DNA from: Dryas octopetala
Lineage: Eukaryota > Streptophyta > Magnoliopsida > Rosales > Rosaceae
NCBI GenBank assembly: GCA_963921425.1
Contig: OY992832.1
Span: 14,792,835 to 14,856,834, forward strand
DNA: 64,000 bases
Direction: 5' to 3'
The notes below the pieces were generated by a model that was not told where the DNA came from, made no database searches, and saw only the letters and a list, made by a program, of their open reading frames with translations. Below, in pieces: positions 24,310 through 37,204 of the stretch. Position 1 is the first letter of the stretch. Each line of letters starts with the position of its first letter. The translations under genes were made by a program, and so were the position numbers.

Positions 24310-27300
24310 TTCTTCTGACTTTCATTGAATAAATCAACTATATATATTTTGTGGGTATTATATTGTATTTTCATTAATTCCTTGGCCACATGCATGTTAG
24401 ACTTTATCCAACTATATCTAAGTTCGTTGGTCCAATGTTTGACATTGGCTAAGTAAACCTTTCTCTAGCTTGGCTGATGTATTAAGAGACTGTGACATGT
24501 TTTACTTTGGACGAATAAGTTTTACGGTTTTACCTAAAAAAACTTGCATTGGTCTGTTCATTTTATGTAGTAGTATTGAGTAGCATAATAATCTAATAAA
24601 AAAATAGCAGGTATATATTCAGATTTTATGATAATTTTTAATTCTTTAAACATGTTAAACATGTAATGGCCAAAAAAAAAAAACATGCTTAACACAAACA
24701 TGTATCATTTTTTAATTACTCGAATTGTGGTGGCGCAAGCAGCCCCACATAAGTTTTTCTCAAGAAGGAAAATAAGGCAAAACAGAGATTATTTATGGCT
24801 CTTCTACTACAAAGCACCGAAAATTACGACATGGAATGATTCAATTTTTGAATTTTCTTTTCCTTTAGTTAATTAATCTTGACTCTTGAGCAGGTAGTAA
24901 TTGAGTTTTGAGGAGCACTAAATATTAATGGAATACTTTTCTCATTTTCTGGACTGTGAAGTAATAGTCAATAGTCAATAGACAATACTTTTCTCATTTT
25001 TCTGGACTGGGAAGTAATAGTCAAGAGAATACTTTTCTTCATTTACGTCCCAAACGCGTGAGATGAAAAACACGTAAAAAACAAAATGTGTGGTACCAGA
25101 AACCACAAACAAATTTTCCAAAAACAACACTTTGGCACTCACGTTTTGCTGGTCTCTTTTCATCGATCTGGTGGCTAATTTTGTTTGCAACTAATTAAGG
25201 ACTAATCTACGTTGTAGAATATATATTCTGTACCCAAAAAGTTGGTTTGAATGGCTATTAAGATTGACCCAAAAAAACAAAAAGGCTATGCAGATTCGGC
25301 AAAAAAGAGAAAAAGATCAATGACCATGAAGATATCATGAATCATGAGTCTCATGTTCCTAGCTAGCCAAAACTTCATGAATCATGATCAACATCCACTA
25401 CCCCAACCTTAATAATTATCATAACAAATTTGATCTAATTGAAGACAAATTGTCCTAAAGAAAACTTACCATCTACATTATTGATGTATGCGATTAATTT
25501 GCCTATTATACATTATACATTATACATTTCGATTCTTAAACGAGATTTGAGTTCTTAAATAGGATCCCACAACATTCGAATGACATGAAAATTCATTTTG
25601 AAAAATTTTGTTCTGCACCTTAGGGTAATCAATTCATTCCTAACCTAGAATCAAAATCATATAAAATAGTCAAAGGATCCTGCAAATTGGGATTCCATAT
25701 AAGAAGCTCTGATCGAGTACATGTATATATGTGTATGTATGTATAACTATATCTCGAACTTTTGCTTATCAACCAAAAAAATATGTCTCTCTTCTACCTA
25801 TTGAGATTTCATTCCTTAAGAATGAATAATAAGATTTTGAATCATTCTTGGTATTCTTAGTAAATACAAAAAAGAATTTTTTACACTTATTTATATATAA
25901 AAACCAGAGAAAATTTGACAAGTCAAATAGAAAAACTAAAAGTTTGAATCAGTACTGATTCAAAATTTAACAAAGATTAGGGGAATTTCTATCTTTCCCA
26001 CCAAATTACTATGCAGCTATTCCACAAAATATAACCTTATGCATAATTAACTATCCATTAGGATTTAGGAACCTCTAATTGAAGAGAATTGATCCTAATT
26101 AAATCTATGCGAATTCTAACCCATACCCCATCTTAGCTCTCTCTCCACTTGTGTTAACCCAAAAATTATCTTAGAAGTTTTTGGATTGATGCAGGTTGAA
26201 TTTCCCTTGAGCTCTTTGACATGAGATTATTAATCAAACTTTAAAATGGTTAAAAGGTTGGGGCAACCCGGCCAAAATCATGAGAAAGCCCATACCAGGT
26301 CGCACAAGTAGCAAAACCACTGAGCCACACCATGCTTATGGCTCACACATTGACATTTTCACTATTCAAGCTCCTACAAATCCATCATCCAAGCCAGTTT
26401 GAGTTAACTAGAAGCCCAAGTTTGTGTTTCAAAGGAACATATTAATTTAAAAAAAGGCTAAAACCCCAAGTTGTTTCTATGACTTATGTCGAAGGTCTCA
26501 ATCTCACAATAAAAGCATATAAATTTTTCCTTATCCAAATGACCCATATATAATACCCAAGTAAGCAAGTGCCTAACCCACAAAAAGTCCATCCTTGCTA
26601 CTCACCTAACTACCGAAGGAAGACTTTTTGACCAAACAATAAAACTAAGGAAGACTTAACACATAATTAAAAGCCCACTCTACATTAAGACTTGGCCCAC
26701 AAAGCCCATATACCTTTCAAGTTTCAACTCTATTACTATATTTGCCTATTTGGCATCACCCGATAACACCCGATAAGTTCACTAGATTAATCCAAAATAC
26801 ACAGACTACTATGTGATATTTTTCTCCATAATACTCGAAAATCTCATATTCAAATCTTACAAAAATTCTCTGATCAAATTTTAATTTGCTTATTCACATT
26901 TGATGCTAGTCAAATATAGATTGATATGTTAAATCTCATAATATGATCAAATACTATTTGAATCCAATTATAATAAATTTGGATACAAGTCAATTCAAAT
27001 CAAATTCGATCCATTTAGGGGTGGGCATCAGTCGTGCACCGAGATCTCGATGCAATTTTGGCACCAACCCGTCGTCATTGATTTTGTCAAAATGTGGAAC
27101 CGCCACCTAGTTTTTGAAGCCCTTACCAACTTCATGTGGTCGATGTACTGAGATCTTAATGCAGTTTTGGTGAGAACACTAAGGAAAAATGCGATAAATG
27201 TGTAAATATAAGAACGTTGAGAACACAAGAGAGAAAGAAGTGAGAGGTGAAATAGAGAGAAGAAATATGAGCTGAGATTCTTTGTGGTTGTAGAGAGAGA

Positions 27301-28349
27301 CAAGATGTGACACAAAATTAAAAAATATAAAGGGCAAAGTGTTAAGAGTTACTAGTGATGTGTTTATAAAATCTAAGAAAAGCTAATTTTACTAATATAT
27401 AGCAGCTATTGTATTTAGAAATATAGTCATTGGTGTAAAGTTGACACAAGTGCCCTGGTTATGTTGTGGGAATTAAATACCAACTAGTAAGGTGTTTAGG
27501 TTTCTATGCTTACGTTTCTAGTGGTGGATTTATAAAATTTTCTTCGGGAGTACGAGATAAGAAAAAACTTTCATATAAATAATTATTGAGAGAAAAAAAA
27601 CTCAAATATTTTCCATTGTCCTTGCTTAGCTTTTTTTGGACATTTTATCAATTATTTCCTCATACTTAAGCAAAAAAATATTAAAGAAAAAGTTGAGTCC
27701 TTAGAGATATTTAATGTGTATAGCAAATTATGAGATGAGACAACTGCCTACATTGGCTCCTTAATGGATTTGTCCTTAAGAGAAATTATGATATAAAACT
27801 GTCTGATCACGTGTGAAGGAATCTAAGCATCTATCTTAAAACTAATTGGTAATGAGAAGAGTATCTCAAACCTTTATAAGTTACTATGTAAAGTTATATT
27901 TTTCTAATATGAAATAACACTTTACATTCTCACAATATATATAATATGACCACCTAATATTACAACGTTATATGTTCTATTTAATTAAAAACAATAAATT
28001 TTACTTAAAATATATACACATATTCGCATATTATTGAAGGTTTTACTATGCATTCTTGGCAAGATTATGCACTTCCCATTCAATTCGGTTTATCACCGAT
28101 TTTGGGATAATGAAACTAAATATTAATCAGTTTGGACCCGTCGGTTTTTCGACTATAATCAAATGAAAAAAAAGATGGATGACTTGAATAGCACCAGATT
28201 CTTCATGAACGAAATAGCGTCCAGGTCCAATGAACCGGGACATTCGTCAACTTGTGACCCATTTTAACGCTTTTCCATGTGTGCCTCTACACCTACACCT
28301 ACACCAACACAAACACTCTTTCTTTCTCTGTCTCTCACAAACACAAACA
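24310..28349. other. 4-kb AT-rich spacer
   Basis: Contains the upstream region of the glyoxalase-like gene and, at its right end, the APS reductase promoter. I see no supported gene. There are many poly-A and TA runs, and a near-duplicate short string around 24965-25025 (ATACTTTTCTCATTTT with CTGGACTG.GAAGTAATAGTC) repeated within 60 bp. The open frame at 27028-27315 is low-complexity and not convincing. Confidence 0.45.
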
Positions 28350-28352
28350 CAC

Positions 28353-28375
28353 TCTCTCTCTCTCTCTCTCTCTCT
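28353..28375. repeat. (CT)n tract in APS reductase leader
   Basis: About 11 CT units ending 7 bp before the ATG at 28383. This tract is missing from the duplicate at 60951, where similarity begins only at the start codon. Confidence 0.9.
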
Positions 28376-28382
28376 AAGCATT

Positions 28383-30682
28383 ATGGCCTTCGTAGCTTCG
28401 TCTCCTTCTTCCCCTTCTTTGCTTCGCGCTTTGCTCTCTTCACATGAGTCCAAAGGTAAACTGTTACCCTCCTCCCTCTCTCCTTTATTTTACTATTTTA
28501 ATTAAATTAAATTTATTTTCTTTTTTATTGTTGTTTGGAATGTATGAGGGTCTGTATGATTTGCCTCTGAGCTCACTTTGATGTCCTCCACTTTTTGGTT
28601 ATAAAAATTGAGTTAGGTTGGTGCTTATAATGAGGTAATAATAACGGTAGTATTTCTTGGATACAATATAAAATGTGATACCAATTACTTGGAATGAATA
28701 TTTGAAATTGAATATCAATTTTGTAGATTCTTTAATTTGTTTCATTGAATGGGATCTAATGCATTACATGCTTCAATTGTTATTTCAATCCCTGCAGCTC
28801 CATTAATCTCGTCTGTGAGTCCATTGGATCAATCCTTGTTCACATCAACAGCTGGGGCCTCTTGCCAGAGACCCTCATTGGTAAAACCCATTTCTGCAGA
28901 ACCAAAAAGGGGCAAATCAGTTGTTCTACATGCTGCAAAAGTGGTTGCTCCAGGTATATCATATATGTGCTTACTGCCATGTCATTGTGGGAAGCTTGAA
29001 ATTAGTCTTTTTTTCAATGATGAGTGAGGACATGGAAGGATTTAGCCTTTGATTATTGGTATTCTCGCAGAGGTGGACAAGAACATGGTACCAGAAGATT
29101 ATGAAAAACTGGCCAAAGAGATGGAAAATGCTTCCCCACTTGAAATTATGGAGAAGGCTCTTGACAGATTTGGAAATGACATTGCCATTGCATTCAGGTG
29201 TCTGTTCATTTGGCTTTCTATCTTAAGTTTTTGACAAACTAAAATGACCATCACTGTAAATTCACCATTTAGTAGTAGTAACTAAGATAATGCTTTGTTA
29301 TTTTAGAGAGTGTTGTATGGAACCTAATGACACGTACTTAACAATTATTGTTTTAAAGAGGAGATTTAAAGTTCAAATCCCCCCTCTCCAGATGTTTGTA
29401 GCTAATAGAGAAATTGATCATCACTTGATTAATGAAATAAACAAATTTCAATTTTAATGCTGGAGTACAGGTTACAAGACTTTATAGTCTGTCATTTAGA
29501 ATGACCAAACTTAAAATTGGTTAATGTTTGTTTGTGCAGTGGAGCTGAGGATGTTGCCTTGATTGAGTATGCCAAACTAACTGGTCGGCCCTTCAGGGTA
29601 TTTAGCCTGGATACCGGGAGGCTAAACCCAGAGACGTACCAGTTTTTTGACACTGTTGAGAAGCACTATGGCATTCACATTGAATACACATTCCCTGATG
29701 CCGTGGAAGTTCAAGCACTGGTGCGCAACAAAGGACTGTTCTCATTTTACGAGGATGGCCACCAGGAGTGCTGCAGAGTAAGGAAGGTTAGGCCTTTGAG
29801 GCGGGCCCTTAAGGGTCTGCGTGCCTGGGTCACTGGGCAGAGAAAAGATCAGTCTCCCGGGACAAGGGCTGAAATTCCGGTTGTTCAGTTGGACCCATCC
29901 TTTGAAGGAATTGATGGTGGAATTGGCAGCTTGGTAAAGTGGAATCCTGTTGCCAATGTGGAAGGTCATGAGATATGGAACTTCCTCCAAGTCATGAATG
30001 TTCCTGTCAATTCTCTGCACTCACAAGGCTACATTTCAATCGGGTGTGAGCCATGCACAAGGCCAGTGCTGCCGGGGCAGCATGAAAGGGAGGGAAGATG
30101 GTGGTGGGAGGACTCTAAGGCAAAGGAGTGCGGCCTCCATAAAGGAAATATCAAACAAGAGGTGCCACAACTCAATGGCAATGGAAATGGGATTTCAACA
30201 ACAAATGGGAGTGCCAATGTCCCAGACATCTTTAACAGCCAGAACTTGGTGTCCTTGAGTAGGACCGGGATACAGAACCTGGCAAGATTGGAAAACCGAA
30301 GAGAGCCTTGGCTTGTTGTGCTTTATGCACCGTGGTGCCGGTTCTGCCAGGTGATTACTACTTATATTATTGTCATGCATAGCATGTAATGCAAAAAGTA
30401 TGCTGAGTCTGATTGTGTCTAACTTGCTTCTTTTTTCTGGAATTTTTGCAGGCAATGGAAGGATCATATGTTGAATTAGCAGAGAATCTGGCAGGGACAG
30501 GAGTAAAGGTGGGTAAGTTCAGGGCTGATGGGGAACAGAAGGCATATGCACAGCAAGAGCTGCAGTTGGCAAGCTTTCCAACAATACTCTTCTTCCCCAA
30601 ACACTCATCAAAGCCCATCAAGTACCCTTCAGAGAAGAGGGATGTTGCGGCATTGACGGCTTTTGTGAATGCTCTGCGGTGA
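28383..30682 (+). CDS. APR: 5'-adenylylsulfate (APS) reductase, plastid
   Basis: Five exons: 28383-28455, 28798-28953, 29071-29197, 29540-30350, 30452-30682. All GT-AG, 1398 nt, 465 aa. The enzyme reduces APS to sulfite with glutathione as donor in the chloroplast, a key step of sulfate assimilation. Seen: a Ser/Ala-rich transit peptide ([20 protein letters not shown], to residue ~70), the reductase core with [16 protein letters not shown], the cysteine pair [15 protein letters not shown] (~196-197) and GCEPCTRP for the 4Fe-4S site, the catalytic-loop Cys in KECGLH, and a C-terminal thioredoxin/glutaredoxin-like domain with APWCRFCQ split across the last intron and [14 protein letters not shown]. 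Length is usual for plant APR. A broken GDSL gene follows 780 bp downstream, and the whole block is duplicated at 60951-64000. Confidence 0.95.
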
Positions 30683-31451
30683 CAACTTAATGCACCAGTA
30701 GAAGGAACTGTATGTGTTAGTCCAAGTCAAAGACCTCGGTCTGTCTCTCTCTCATGCACACAGTCAGGCAATCATCTTGAGATTAAGGGGTTCAGGGTTT
30801 TCTGTGTAAATAACTTGTAATGTAAATATTGTGTGAGATCAATCATCTCGTCGATCTCTTCATGTTTTTTCTGAATAAAGGAGCATTGTTATCATTTCTA
30901 AAATTGCTTTCTTAGAGCTAATTGTGGATTTACTTTTCTACCTGTTCTATCAGTCTGTTCACTGAAGTTGCAGTCAATGAACTTGGTCAAAAGCTTTGTA
31001 GCATGGCTAGACTACTGAGATGGGAGCGTCGTCAATCCGACATCACCTTTATTAATTAACTAAAAGTAATTAATAAACAAAGCTTGCAAGTATTTTCACC
31101 TTTCTAATTCCTTTGTTTTGTTTAATCTTTTCCCTCAGCATCACCAAGTTACCAACTAATTTAATTAATCAAAACCAGAGGAGACTGTTGGAAAACATTA
31201 AAAATGAGTCTATGATGAGGGCCTGCCTTATGGGAATTACTGAATGGTCATTTTGTGAACTTGTCCTCACAATCTCACCCTTCACACAGTAAAAAACACC
31301 CTCGATCGGTATAAATCTAACTATCTACATATAAAAGTCAGTGACCCTTCACTGCCCATATGACATACTACTACAGTACTACTAAGCACTACTTGGAGAG
31401 TTATTAAGAGAGGGATATTAATTCTAATTACACTCTTAATTTTAAGAAATT
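28384..31451. repeat. Segmental duplication, copy 1 (APR locus)
   Basis: Matches 60952-64000 nearly base for base through all exons, introns, 3' UTR and the spacer up to the GDSL gene, with only scattered substitutions and small indels (for example the extra AATATAAG-type insertion near 61262 in copy 2). Upstream of the start codon the two loci are unrelated. The right limit is set by the window end. Confidence 0.95.
30874..30879 (+). terminator. Putative polyadenylation signal of APR
   Basis: AATAAA, 192 bp after the stop codon, in a T-rich 3' UTR. The same motif is preserved in the duplicate near 63420. Confidence 0.5.
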
Positions 31452-31459
31452 CAAAATTA
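30890..31459. other. Spacer between APR and GDSL gene
   Basis: Downstream flank of APR and upstream region of the GDSL gene. Repeats of ACTACTACAGTACTACTA type near 31368-31386. No gene. Duplicated at 63440-64000. Confidence 0.5.
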
Positions 31460-33033
31460 ATGGGTGATCACATTGAGGATGTTGAGCGTGGGAGGGGGGG
31501 TCTCTTGTTCCTCTTCAGCTCTCTTTTGGTAATGTTTGGTTGCTTGAGTTGGTCATCAGAAGCTCATGGGGCTCCGGCCATATACGTATTTGGAGACTCC
31601 CTGGTGGATGTGGGCAACAACAATCACCTTCTTTTGTCCCTTTCCAAAGCCAATTTTCCTCACCACGGCATCGACTTTCCCTCCCAAAACCAAACTGGCA
31701 GGTTTTCTAATGGCAAAAATGCTGCTGATTTTCTTGGTCAGTCCATTCCCAATTCCCAAATCATCAATACATGCATATATATTGTGCTTAATTAATTATA
31801 TGTTGAGAAGTATCTGATAGTTTGATTGATGAGAAAAATAGTGTTAGGCCATTCGTTGACATCTTAAACTTTTGGGGTATAGTGATTGTCTAATATGGTA
31901 TCATAGCCTTATTTGTAAGAGGAATCCTCCATTGTTCCAATTTTATATGTTTCTGTCTGTTACTATATGTTTGCTCTCCACATGCAGGTTGAGACTATAT
32001 TATTAGCCCATTGCTTGACAGCTTAATTTTTTGAGACACACTATCAACCATATATGACTAACAAACAAGGTTGACCCAATAATTTTGAGAGTAAGAAGAA
32101 TGCATAAAATGGTGCGGTTTTGTGCATGCCCACAATCTCATATATATATATATATATTTTGTATGAATAAAAAATATTACATGAATTAATTATAGTAATG
32201 GTCTCTGAACTATACTCCAAATTATAGTACTTTAGTAAAGGGAGATCTTGTTAATTCAGTTTGTGGAAATGCATGAATAATGTGGTTTGGTTTGTTTTTC
32301 ATTACAATTAATGGTTATTTTGATTTTGATATGATTAATGTGATGGACTCTTGGGCATGCAGCTGAGAAAGTTGGAGTAGAGAGTCCAGCACCATATTTC
32401 TCCCTGTCCAAGCGTGACTAAGATGCCAACTTTGCTTCTGGAGGTGCTGGAATCTTAAATGAAACTACAGATCAAATTGTTGTAAGTCAATTAATTACAC
32501 AAAGAATATGATTTCAATCACACCCTATAGCAAGTATTTTTTTTACTTTTCTAATTTATTGAATTGAATTTGAATTCCCTTGCCTTTTGATTCCAACAAA
32601 CGGGTTTAATTAATTTTTTGAGTAATACTATAACAACTACATATTTTGACAGTTGATGTGTATTTAACACATTATAGTCTGTTAATTAACTACTATCTCA
32701 TATATATGATTAGCTAATGTGGCCTAAATTGTGATTAATAATTTTCTAGCATTAACTTAAATTATTTTATTACTTCTTCTCTCTCATGTGCTTCATTCAG
32801 TACCAGTAATATCTCTGACAGAGCAAATAGACTGTTTTTCAAGAGTGCATGGAGAATTGACAAAACATCTAGGATCATCCAATGCACATAAGCTCCTCTC
32901 AAAATCTATTTTTGCCGTTGTAATTGGAGGCAATGATCTCTTTAACTACTTTGCATCCTCCAATCTCAACTCTAAAATCACCCCAATGCAGTATGTGAAC
33001 TTGATGGCTAAGACACTACAAGGACAAATGAAG
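31460..33033 (+). pseudogene. GDSL esterase/lipase, broken and 3'-truncated
   Basis: Exon 1 (31460-31736) encodes a signal peptide (~12-36) and SGNH block [20 protein letters not shown], then [13 protein letters not shown]. Exon 2 (32363-32481) continues AEKVGVESPAPYFSLSKRD, then a TAA at 32419-32421, then DANFASGGAGILNETTDQIV; the residues usually between NF and the ASGGAG block also look shortened. Exon 3 (32801-33033) gives LTEQIDCFSRVHGELTKHLG and AVVIGGNDLFNYFASS. The later exons with the catalytic Asp-x-x-His are not found downstream. It resembles the At5g55050-type extracellular GDSL esterases. The nonsense codon and missing C-terminus make a functional enzyme unlikely. Confidence 0.8.
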
Positions 33034-33039
33034 GTAATT

Positions 33040-34139
33040 AACGAAGCATTAACTAACTAGATAACAAAGACAGCTTGGGTTGTTGTTTAATTACAATAGC
33101 CTCATGCATTATATTCATGTCGTGCAGTATATTCATCATAGGAATTTCTTTTCTATAATCTTTCTAGGTTCCCCCTGTAAAGGAGCTTCGGAAGTTGCTG
33201 AGGATTCAGGCTTTATGGTGCCATGTAATTTACTGTCAAAATGGGATCAGACCGAATGTAATTCCAGTATTGGCATCTCGTTCCCAAGCCCTCAGGTACT
33301 ATATTTATGTATAATCTCTGTCTAAGGGCATAACTATTCTTATCTGAACCGTTGGCATACATTTTATGGTCATAACAAGTTGGTTTAGGCTCCGTTTGAG
33401 ATTGTGATGGAGAATCCAAAAGCTACTGTGGATGACAATTTTCAATCACCTACAACAGTTTTGGTGTTTGTTAAAAAAATTAAAAACTATTTTTCCCTAC
33501 AATTCTCAACTCCTCACAGTAAAAACAGAAAACATGTTTCTATATGCTTTTAAAAATTATAATGAATCACAACAACAATTTTTAATAATTATACATAATC
33601 ACGACACTTTTACGTTAACATTTATCAAACACTTTGATATTTTTTTTGCACTCACAGCACTTTTGAAAACATAGTTTACCATACACTCAACTGTTTTACT
33701 TTACAGTTGACTTTACTTTATAGCTGTTTTACTTCACAACTGTTTTTCCTCACAGCATATGTGGTCAAATATCATAATAATGTAACTTCCGACATCCACG
33801 GTTATAATTAGTAGAACAATAAAGTATGAGGGTTGTTATTTGCACACTTTTTTTTTTCTTCTTCTTTTTGCACACTTTCTTTCTCTTTTTTTCTCCTACA
33901 CACTCCACACACTCACCTCAAATTCAAAACCTCTCAACACACACCCAACTCATTACCAAAATACCCTCATTTCATTACACACCCCATCTTTCTCTGTCAA
34001 CACAAACCAGCACACACACCCCCATCATCTCTCACAAGCTCTCCCTTTCTCTGTCAACACACACACACCACCACGCACCACCACCTTGCACCACCCACCA
34101 CCACCCGACACCTCCCTCTCTTTTTCCTCTTCTCTGAAT
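33040..34139. other. Spacer with unidentified coding-like piece and CT/CA-rich element start
   Basis: At about 33168-33296 a plus frame reads VPPVKELRKLLRIQALWCHV and further residues without stop, flanked by AG and GT dinucleotides. I do not recognise it. From 33826 an element-like start (GTTGTTATTTGCACAC followed by T- and CT-rich DNA) resembles 53526 onward, suggesting two copies of one repeat family. Confidence 0.35.
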
Positions 34140-34500
34140 GGCGCACAGCCCCACCACCATCGCCTTCTTCTTTCCCCTACCCGAGCCAAAACAACAACAA
34201 CCACCACCACCACCACCACTTCTTTTTTCCTCTCTCTCTCTCTCTCTCATTTACTCTCTCCTCTTGCCCAAGCAGACATAAAAAAAAAAGAGTTGCCCAG
34301 TACCGAACCACCTGCAACCTTTTTTTTTTTTTTTTTTTTATGTCTGCTTGGGCGAGAGGAGAAAGGAAATGAGAGAGAGAGAGAGAGAGGTAGAGAAGAA
34401 GGTGGTAGTGGTGGCGGCTGTTTTGGCTTAGGTAAGGGGAAAAAGAAGGTCGTGGTGGCTGTTTTAGTGGTGCTGTGGTGGTGGTGCATGCGGAGAGAGA
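34140..34500. repeat. Long inverted repeat, CT/CCA-rich foldback
   Basis: The arms pair across a centre near 34300: ACTCTCTCCTCTTGCCCAAG and CAGACATAAAAA on the left mirror TTATGTCTGCTTGGGC and GAGAGGAGAAAGG on the right. The outer parts (AGCCAAAACAACAACAACCA against GGCTGTTTTGGCT and related GGTGGT-rich strings) also correspond. The open frames here are low-complexity artefacts. Confidence 0.7.
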
Positions 34501-34524
34501 GAAGGAAGAAGGTGGTTATAGTGG

Positions 34525-37175
34525 CAAACTATTCACATATATAATGAAGCAAAAGCCACAAATCCATAGGTAAGCAAGCTTAGTGCTCATTTAGTCATGT
34601 GTACTGTTTTCTTAAGCCCAATTCTTATATCTCATGATATTGTTCTTATTGTCAGGTCTTGGCATCAATAAAAACACGTTAATGGCAAAATTGGTACATG
34701 TTAAAGACATAAAGGAGAAGTCCAGATAGAATTTTGTTGGTTTTGCAAAATTGGTACACGTCTAATCCAAACCCACACACAATGCCCAACAAATAGGCCT
34801 TACCTAACATCATTGTTTGGGTAATTTTATTTGATTGTGGATTATGCATGCATGTTACTTCTATGTAGATAATTGTTATGTACACTCATAATATTTGAGA
34901 AAAAAAATATAAAGGAATATATGGGAGGGTAAATATTGATATTTTTCACAAATTAATTTTTACATTAATGTTGTATTTTTTTTTAGAATAATATTAATAT
35001 TTTTTGGATTTTATCTCAAATTTACATGTGTACATATGATTAGTTATCATTCACTTCACAAATCTTATGTTTTATGTACGCTAATATGATTTTTTTTTTT
35101 TAACGGTGTTCGATGGTTTTGCAATTATCCATATCTCATCTCATGTGCCATTGAATGATTTGATGTAGATCGACCCACCAAAATCCAAGATTGAAGATAT
35201 TTTGTCTTTTGACATGTACCTTAGTATGGAAGTCCTAGTTCACTAGGAATGACTCCATGTTTTGGATGATGAATTGGCTTCTTCCTAGCTATAAAACCTA
35301 GCCATACACTGAAGTGCTTCATGCAATTGGATAAGGAACGCTAGTGAATGATAGGTTCATAGGAATTCCTTATATTTTCCCAATTGTAATAATATGTAAG
35401 AAAATTGTTTCTTTGACAGTTTGACTGACCCAAAAAACAAATTGATCTGGTTGAGTTAAATATATTGATAGTAATTTACATACTTGACCTTCTTGCAAGG
35501 AACCCATCCCTCTAGTTTAAAGTCTCGTTTCGGACCATAAAAAAAGTTTGTTAAATGGGCCGGTAGTTGTAACTTCCAAATCATACACAGCCATGTTGTC
35601 TTCCTTTGGCATTGTCAAATCCATTTTTCCTTTTTTTTTTTGTTTGGGCTTTAGGAGACAATTTCACGCTGAACCCATAATTCAGGCTTCAGCCCTGAGG
35701 CCCTTGACCATGACCCATGTGTTGTGGAAGTGCTACCAAACCACAAGAATAAGATAAAATTAAGCAGAAAAATAAAGAAATAATTAATTAAGCTTAGAAT
35801 TTGTTTTTCTTTTTTCAGTTACAAAATTATAAGTTGATTCGACAGAGCTTATAGCCCAGCCCAGCCTACTAAAAGCTAATTAATTTTTGCATAGTCTCCA
35901 ACAATCCATAATCTCTAACCCAAAACCCTATCCTAAACTTAAATTTAATTAGTTTCAGCCTTTTAAAACAAGCTCATACAAAATTTAGCTGAATCCGAAA
36001 AAACACAAATATTTTTTGGCGTACTACATAATGTAATCGTATAATCCGAATCTTGAGCTGGATCCTAAGTATTTTCTAATGTGAAAGACTACTATGCTGA
36101 CTCCAACGAATTAGCTAGTTGGACAGAAATTATATTCATGTAATATTCATTATAATTGTCAATGAAAAGATCATTAATCCCAAAAACTTAATTTTGATTT
36201 GTTTGTTAAGAGCCGCATGCGGCACTTGGTGGACTGAGATCTGTCCGCCTAACAAAAACAAAACAATGATGACATATTTATTTTATTTGACGTGATAGTG
36301 GCCAAAGAGTTTTATTTGAAAAAAAAAACTCATAAGGTTTCAGTACAAATAAAAAATGTAATAAGAATTAAACTTTCATTTTCTGTTTTATTAATTAATT
36401 TTAGATAAACGCAATTACCCTTGATTAAGGACTTTTAGATAAAAAAAAACGAATTATATGCATAATCACACAATCCAATTCCACGTCCAACTCTCTGACC
36501 CGAATTCCCATATGTATTCAACTTACCCAACTTGCAGAGGAAAATTCCAACTCAATTATACCTACAACTTCTAAAACTAAAATTGTTTGGTATATATGCA
36601 ATGTAAACTGTAATTAAATTAAAAAAAAACTGTATTGGATTTATTTACCCAAATTAATTATAACAAAACAAACTGTGGCATGTATAAAACCAAACAATCA
36701 ATTAAGCACCGACTACTCTGCCATACTGATCAGAAAAGTACGTGAGTCTTTTTTGTCTTGTTCACCTTATTCAAAACACCCCTCACCCTTTTAGTACTAG
36801 GACCCTTAACTTTTGCTCAAGCATCCCAACGCTCTCTGAGATTGGAAAGCTAGGGTTTTTTAGCCTGCCACCCCCACCACCCTCATTTAACCGTACATTC
36901 TCGTTTCTTCATCTACTCCGTTGGTGACTAAAGCGATCAAAGGCCAAAATGTCATCACCACCACCTGATGGCTCCCATGCTTCATCTCTCAACCAACACT
37001 AGTCGTTTCTTTCTTCCCTTGCATTCATGTGTCATGCGAATCAATTAATATTATTTTCAATTTGTTGTCTTAATTATGTTACAATAAATATTGTTCCTCT
37101 AGTAAGTAGAATTTTTCTTTTATTTACAAAACCAGATAGCTAGCTAGGGCATATGTATACTGATAGCGTGCAGAA
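34525..37175. other. AT-rich spacer with LTR-like remnants
   Basis: 34525-34680 is an inverted counterpart of about 55090-55290 (shared CAAAAGCCACAAATCCATAG and TTAAGCCCAATTCTTATA). Around 35160-35400 the sequence looks like a retrotransposon LTR promoter (CTAGCTATAAAACCTAGCC). No gene is supported up to 37175. Confidence 0.4.
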
Positions 37176-37204
37176 ATGGAAGTAGTAATCCAGCTTTGGA
37201 TGGG

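Noticed and set aside
27028..27315. 95-codon minus-strand frame
   Set aside because: Low complexity (Leu/Ser-rich), no homologue recognised and no splice or promoter context; two imperfect copies of a GATCT.GATGCA.TTTTGG string suggest repeat DNA.
29340..29420. GTTCAAATCCCCC string considered as a tRNA T-arm or SINE
   Set aside because: No acceptor stem, D-arm or anticodon arm could be built around it, and no tRNA-like A box was found at the right distance.
29742..30467. Minus-strand frames across APR exon 4
   Set aside because: Antisense to a well-supported APR exon; composition shows no independent signal. The same holds at 62314-62801.
33168..33296. Plus frame VPPVKELRKLLRIQALWCHV considered as a GDSL exon 4
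   Set aside because: It does not resemble the GDSL block after VVIGGND and lacks the family's Gly/Cys-containing motif. It is left as an unidentified coding-like piece.
33826..34544. Long plus and minus frames rich in His/Thr/Pro/Ser (up to 234 codons)
   Set aside because: Low-complexity CT/CA/CCA DNA within an inverted repeat; no domain-like composition, and several frames are open at once.
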